This document shows, in pieces, positions 61,748 to 64,000 of a stretch of DNA of 64,000 nucleotides. Position 1 is the stretch's first letter; each line of letters opens with the position of its first letter. This stretch comes from Paludibacteraceae bacterium (lineage in GTDB: Bacteria; Bacteroidota; Bacteroidia; Bacteroidales; Paludibacteraceae). The notes under the pieces were generated by a model. It did not search any database. It was not told the DNA's origin and saw only the letters and a program-made list of their open reading frames with translations. The translations under genes were made by a program, and so were the position numbers. Location of the stretch: the NCBI GenBank assembly GCA_017439235.1, contig JAFSJN010000019.1, positions 62,001-126,000 on the forward strand, given 5' to 3'.

Positions 61748-62902
61748 TTATTTGATTTTGCGGATTAGTAACCTTTTGTATTCAGAATGGACCATACGCC
61801 CCTCTGAGTTCCTGTAATATGTCTTTTTCTCTCCCTTTCCTATGAGCACGGCATTTTCATTTGTTTTGCCACCAGATGCACCTGTTTCAACATCTCCTAA
61901 AGTAAGGACTTCTTTATAATCATTATATCGGCGTGTATCAGGTAATTTGTCGTGACATCCAATTTGTGTGAGTCCAAGAATCTCAAATTGGCTTGGATTA
62001 TATTTGTCAAGGAAAGTAATAGGTACTCCCATCGGCTCGAAGTAATCCTTTGGGATTTCATTGGTCACATTAACATTTATGGCATCGTAATTATCGTACT
62101 TGGGATATTCTTCCGGATTATATCTTTTGTATAACTCAATATCTTCATGACGTTGTGGATAGTCCAGATTTGTAAACCACCGAACGCCTTTTACACGAAT
62201 ATATTTAATCCCACGTTCATCTGTGCGTTGTCCTGCTGCATTGAGGGGATAATCATCAGGAACTCTAAATTCCCGATCTCCACTATGAATACTTGCGCCC
62301 AGCCACAAACGATTATCCATGATTAGTTGGAAGGTCTCTTTGGACGAAACGGCATTTATATTACCAATGATGAGAAATTGCTTATTATATGTGACTAATT
62401 GTGCCAAATATTCTCGGAATAACGAGAATGGTGGATTTGTAACTACAATGTCAGCTTCTTTGAGTAGTTCTATGCACTCTTCCGAACGGAAATCGCCATT
62501 GCCCTTTAGTTCTGTGAGTACATTCTTTTCATTACGAATAAGCCACTCTACATCTGCAAGGTCTATTGCTCCATCTCCATTGTTGTCTTGAACCTCGGTT
62601 ATGACAATCTTGCGTGCTTTCTTGTCTGTTGTATGTTCTTCTGGAAAAAGCAGCAGTTCACTATCTGCCACAGGCGAACCATTATAACACGTTGCGATAA
62701 GTTTCTTCAAGCCGAGATAGTTGAAGTTCATCGCGAAGTACTTGAAGAAATTGCTTTCGTAAGGGTCATCGCAGTTACACAGAACGACCTTATCTCGGAA
62801 GTGCGGTTCGTAAAATTGCATTTCCGTTTCTATGTCTCTAAGAGACGTGTAAAACTCGTCCTTTTTCGCTGCCTTTGCATTTGCAAGATTTGTGTTAGCC
62901 AT
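61748..62902 (-). CDS. EcoRI-type adenine-specific DNA methyltransferase
   Basis: A 384-residue adenine methylase of the EcoRI_methylase family. Motif I-like LCNCDDPYESNFFKYFAMNF is near residue 42 and the catalytic TNPPFSLFREYL near 152-163. The block HSGDREFRVPDDYPLNAAG and the KYDNYDAINVN region are also family-like. A dockerin/EF-hand-like loop (DNNGDGAIDLADVE) precedes the catalytic motif, as in relatives. No EcoRI-type nuclease is present; the HNH and GIY-YIG genes take its place. An inverted repeat (62905-62937) lies just before the start codon. Confidence 0.9.
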   Translation of the reverse strand: MANTNLANAKAAKKDEFYTSLRDIETEMQFYEPHFRDKVVLCNCDDPYESNFFKYFAMNFNYLGLKKLIATCYNGSPVADSELLLFPEEHTTDKKARKIVITEVQDNNGDGAIDLADVEWLIRNEKNVLTELKGNGDFRSEECIELLKEADIVVTNPPFSLFREYLAQLVTYNKQFLIIGNINAVSSKETFQLIMDNRLWLGASIHSGDREFRVPDDYPLNAAGQRTDERGIKYIRVKGVRWFTNLDYPQRHEDIELYKRYNPEEYPKYDNYDAINVNVTNEIPKDYFEPMGVPITFLDKYNPSQFEILGLTQIGCHDKLPDTRRYNDYKEVLTLGDVETGASGGKTNENAVLIGKGEKKTYYRNSEGRMVHSEYKRLLIRKIK

Positions 62903-62904
62903 AG

Positions 62905-62937
62905 ATTGATAGTTTGTATGTATGCATAACTATCAAT
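62905..62937. promoter_or_regulatory. Operator-like inverted repeat before the methylase gene
   Basis: ATTGATAGTT (62905-62914) and AACTATCAAT (62928-62937) are perfect 10-bp complements with a 13-bp spacer. The repeat ends 2 bp before the methylase start codon. It could bind a repressor or fold in the leader RNA. Confidence 0.65.
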
Positions 62938-62954
62938 TCGGCTGTAAAAGAAAG

Positions 62955-63127
62955 AGTGAGTTTCCCTTCTGTCTGCCAAGGCACCCTGCCAGGAACCTTA
63001 CTTGTAAACTCCAAGAAACTCACTTAATGAGAATCTATTATGGAGTTTACAAGCACACCTATGCAGGTACACTTGTATTTATTATTTCAAAGTCTTATTC
63101 CGTTAACTTGGCAGGGTTTCGGCAGAC
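62955..63127. repeat. Interleaved inverted repeats, MITE-like or structured RNA element
   Basis: Pair A: AGTGAGTTTC (62955-62964) with GAAACTCACT (63015-63024). Pair B: CTTGTAAACTCC (63001-63012) with GGAGTTTACAAG (63042-63053), crossing pair A. Pair C: GTCTGCC plus ACCCTGCCA (62971-62991) with TGGCAGGGT plus GGCAGAC (63109-63127), like terminal inverted repeats of a 157-bp element. No target duplication is obvious. It occupies most of the 371-bp gap before the methylase. Confidence 0.6.
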
Positions 63128-63219
63128 CGAAATAATAGATATGCTATGTTTTCAATTTGGCGCACGTTTGCGCTCTGTCTTTGCTCGGTTTTGCGTCATG
63201 GGCGGGACGGTATGTTAAC

Positions 63220-63267
63220 TTGTCGCAAATTTTGCGACAACTTGAAGTCACAAATTGTGATATCAAG
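63220..63267. repeat. Two adjacent palindromes after the ORF6N gene
   Basis: TTGTCGCAA (63220-63228) with TTGCGACAA (63232-63240). Then CTTGA (63241-63245) plus TCACAA (63248-63253), with TTGTGA (63255-63260) plus TCAAG (63263-63267). They lie just after the stop of the ORF6N gene. A related palindrome, GGTCACAA with TTGTGACC, lies inside that gene (63942-63958). Confidence 0.6.
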
Positions 63268-63273
63268 TTTATC

Positions 63274-64000
63274 TTACATCTTGCTCAGCAATTCATCTGT
63301 GGTTTGCTCCAGTTTAACAAAACCGAACCACTTCTTGCCAAGGTCTTTGATTGAGGCACCGATAAGGTACACGGTATCATCTATACACAAGAACCGATCG
63401 TGTGCGCGGTCAAATTGCTCCACCTCAATAGGTGTATATTGTGCATTATGTTTCTCAAAGTCAAGCGACAACTGACGCGATATGTTTTTGGTATAGACTT
63501 TCGCCGTAACATCTTTGCCGCGTTTATCTAGCATCGCTAAGACCGTTTCGTCAATATAATTATCAATCAGCACGATTCGTTGTTTGGCTTCGCGAATACG
63601 CTCGCTGACGAATTTATAAGCATCAAAGATTTGACCATCATAGAAGATAGCCTGCTTAGGAGTGGTACTACCATCGTCCAAACGGCGGAAAACCTCTTCA
63701 AATTTCTTGTCGTTCTCTGCGAGATGCACGTTGAGCGCCAACTGATTGCGTTCAATGATTTCAAGACGCTGGAATGCTTGCGCATTGGCTGCAATGAAAT
63801 GGCGCATAGCTGTGAACGCATCCATGATTTGAATACTAACACTAATGGCTGTATCACTATGCAATACTGTTGAGAGCATAGCAACTCCTTGTTCAGTGAA
63901 AACGAAAGGATTCACACTTGAATGCTTCAGCATTCGTAACCGGTCACAATTTGTGACCAGTTCACTTGTTTCCATATCCGTTAACTGGAAACGGAAATGT
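63274..64000 (-). CDS. ORF6N-domain protein with phospholipase D-like C-terminus (5' end outside window)
   Basis: The frame is open to the right edge, so the start is missing; 241 residues are visible. The N-terminal part (ELVTNCDRLRMLKHSSVNPFVFTEQGVAMLSTVL) is the end of an ORF6N domain, a phage-related DNA-binding module. A coiled-coil linker follows (about residues 75-115). The C-terminus has QAIFYDGQIFDAYKFVSERIREAKQRIVLIDNY and HDRFLCIDDTVYLIGASIKDLG, a PLD-like half site with HxR in place of HxK. Such proteins are common in Bacteroidota accessory regions; their role is unknown. Confidence 0.8.
   Translation of the reverse strand, partial: HFRFQLTDMETSELVTNCDRLRMLKHSSVNPFVFTEQGVAMLSTVLHSDTAISVSIQIMDAFTAMRHFIAANAQAFQRLEIIERNQLALNVHLAENDKKFEEVFRRLDDGSTTPKQAIFYDGQIFDAYKFVSERIREAKQRIVLIDNYIDETVLAMLDKRGKDVTAKVYTKNISRQLSLDFEKHNAQYTPIEVEQFDRAHDRFLCIDDTVYLIGASIKDLGKKWFGFVKLEQTTDELLSKM

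Noticed and set aside
58389..64000. Integrative element inserted at tRNA-Gly
   Set aside because: The tRNA's 5' end, not its 3' end, faces the accessory genes, and no integrase or duplicated tRNA end is visible inside the window.

Overview
The window reads as chromosomal DNA of a Bacteroidales (Bacteroidota) bacterium, plausibly a gut or rumen lineage. About a dozen upstream regions carry the Bacteroidota promoter pattern (TTTG, about 20 nt, TAnnTTTG). Gene content also fits: two TonB-dependent receptors, a DAHP synthase/chorismate mutase fusion, RibBA, a DUF3109 protein and the coaX-OMP-TPR-lptC order. Genes are tightly packed, with many ATGA or TAATG start/stop overlaps.

Layout. 1-5.6 kb: a partial gene, a tRNA-modifying methyltransferase, an ArsG-like permease, an NtrY-type histidine kinase and a Na/Pi cotransporter. 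5.6-6.6 kb: a sparse region with strong hairpins and one small hypothetical gene. 6.66-8.5 kb: a BtuB-like receptor. 8.6-23.2 kb: a one-strand, translationally coupled operon resembling Bacteroidota aryl-polyene/flexirubin pigment clusters. It holds a tyrosine-type ammonia-lyase, acyltransferases, a FabI-like reductase, ketosynthases, a chain-length-factor-like half-domain both free and fused, an ACP, a LolA-like carrier, an AMP ligase interrupted by an in-frame TGA, an MMPL exporter and a terminal 5'-nucleotidase. 23.2-26.8 kb: DAHP synthase/chorismate mutase and valS on the other strand. 27-35.7 kb: a polysaccharide operon (UDP-sugar dehydrogenase, flippase, polymerase, four glycosyltransferases) coupled into ftsY. 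35.7-40.2 kb: the reverse operon cdd, lptF/G-type permease, ribBA and a Trp/His-rich surface protein. 40.5-46.6 kb: gyrA, TPR protein, ruvX, def, mntP, DUF3109. 46.6-53.5 kb: acyl-CoA ligase, coaX, OMP, TPR, lptC, fabG. 53.5-58.5 kb: acyl-ACP thioesterase, a winged-helix regulator, a TonB receptor with lipoprotein, a sugar-isomerase-like protein and tRNA-Gly. 58.5-64 kb: an AT-richer accessory region with an EcoRI-type adenine methylase, DUF262-HNH and GIY-YIG nucleases in tight series, and an ORF6N protein running off the edge.

How it fits together. The pigment operon would use tyrosine, and the neighbouring DAHP synthase/chorismate mutase feeds aromatic amino-acid synthesis. The polysaccharide, LptC and LptF/G genes serve the outer membrane. 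The methylase-nuclease series is a candidate restriction/defence module. A structural oddity is a set of seven-base repeat tracts (mostly TTAnnnA units) that fill several gaps between genes and once lie inside a coding sequence.

Limits: all functional calls come from reading the sequence and from memory of families; no database search was run.
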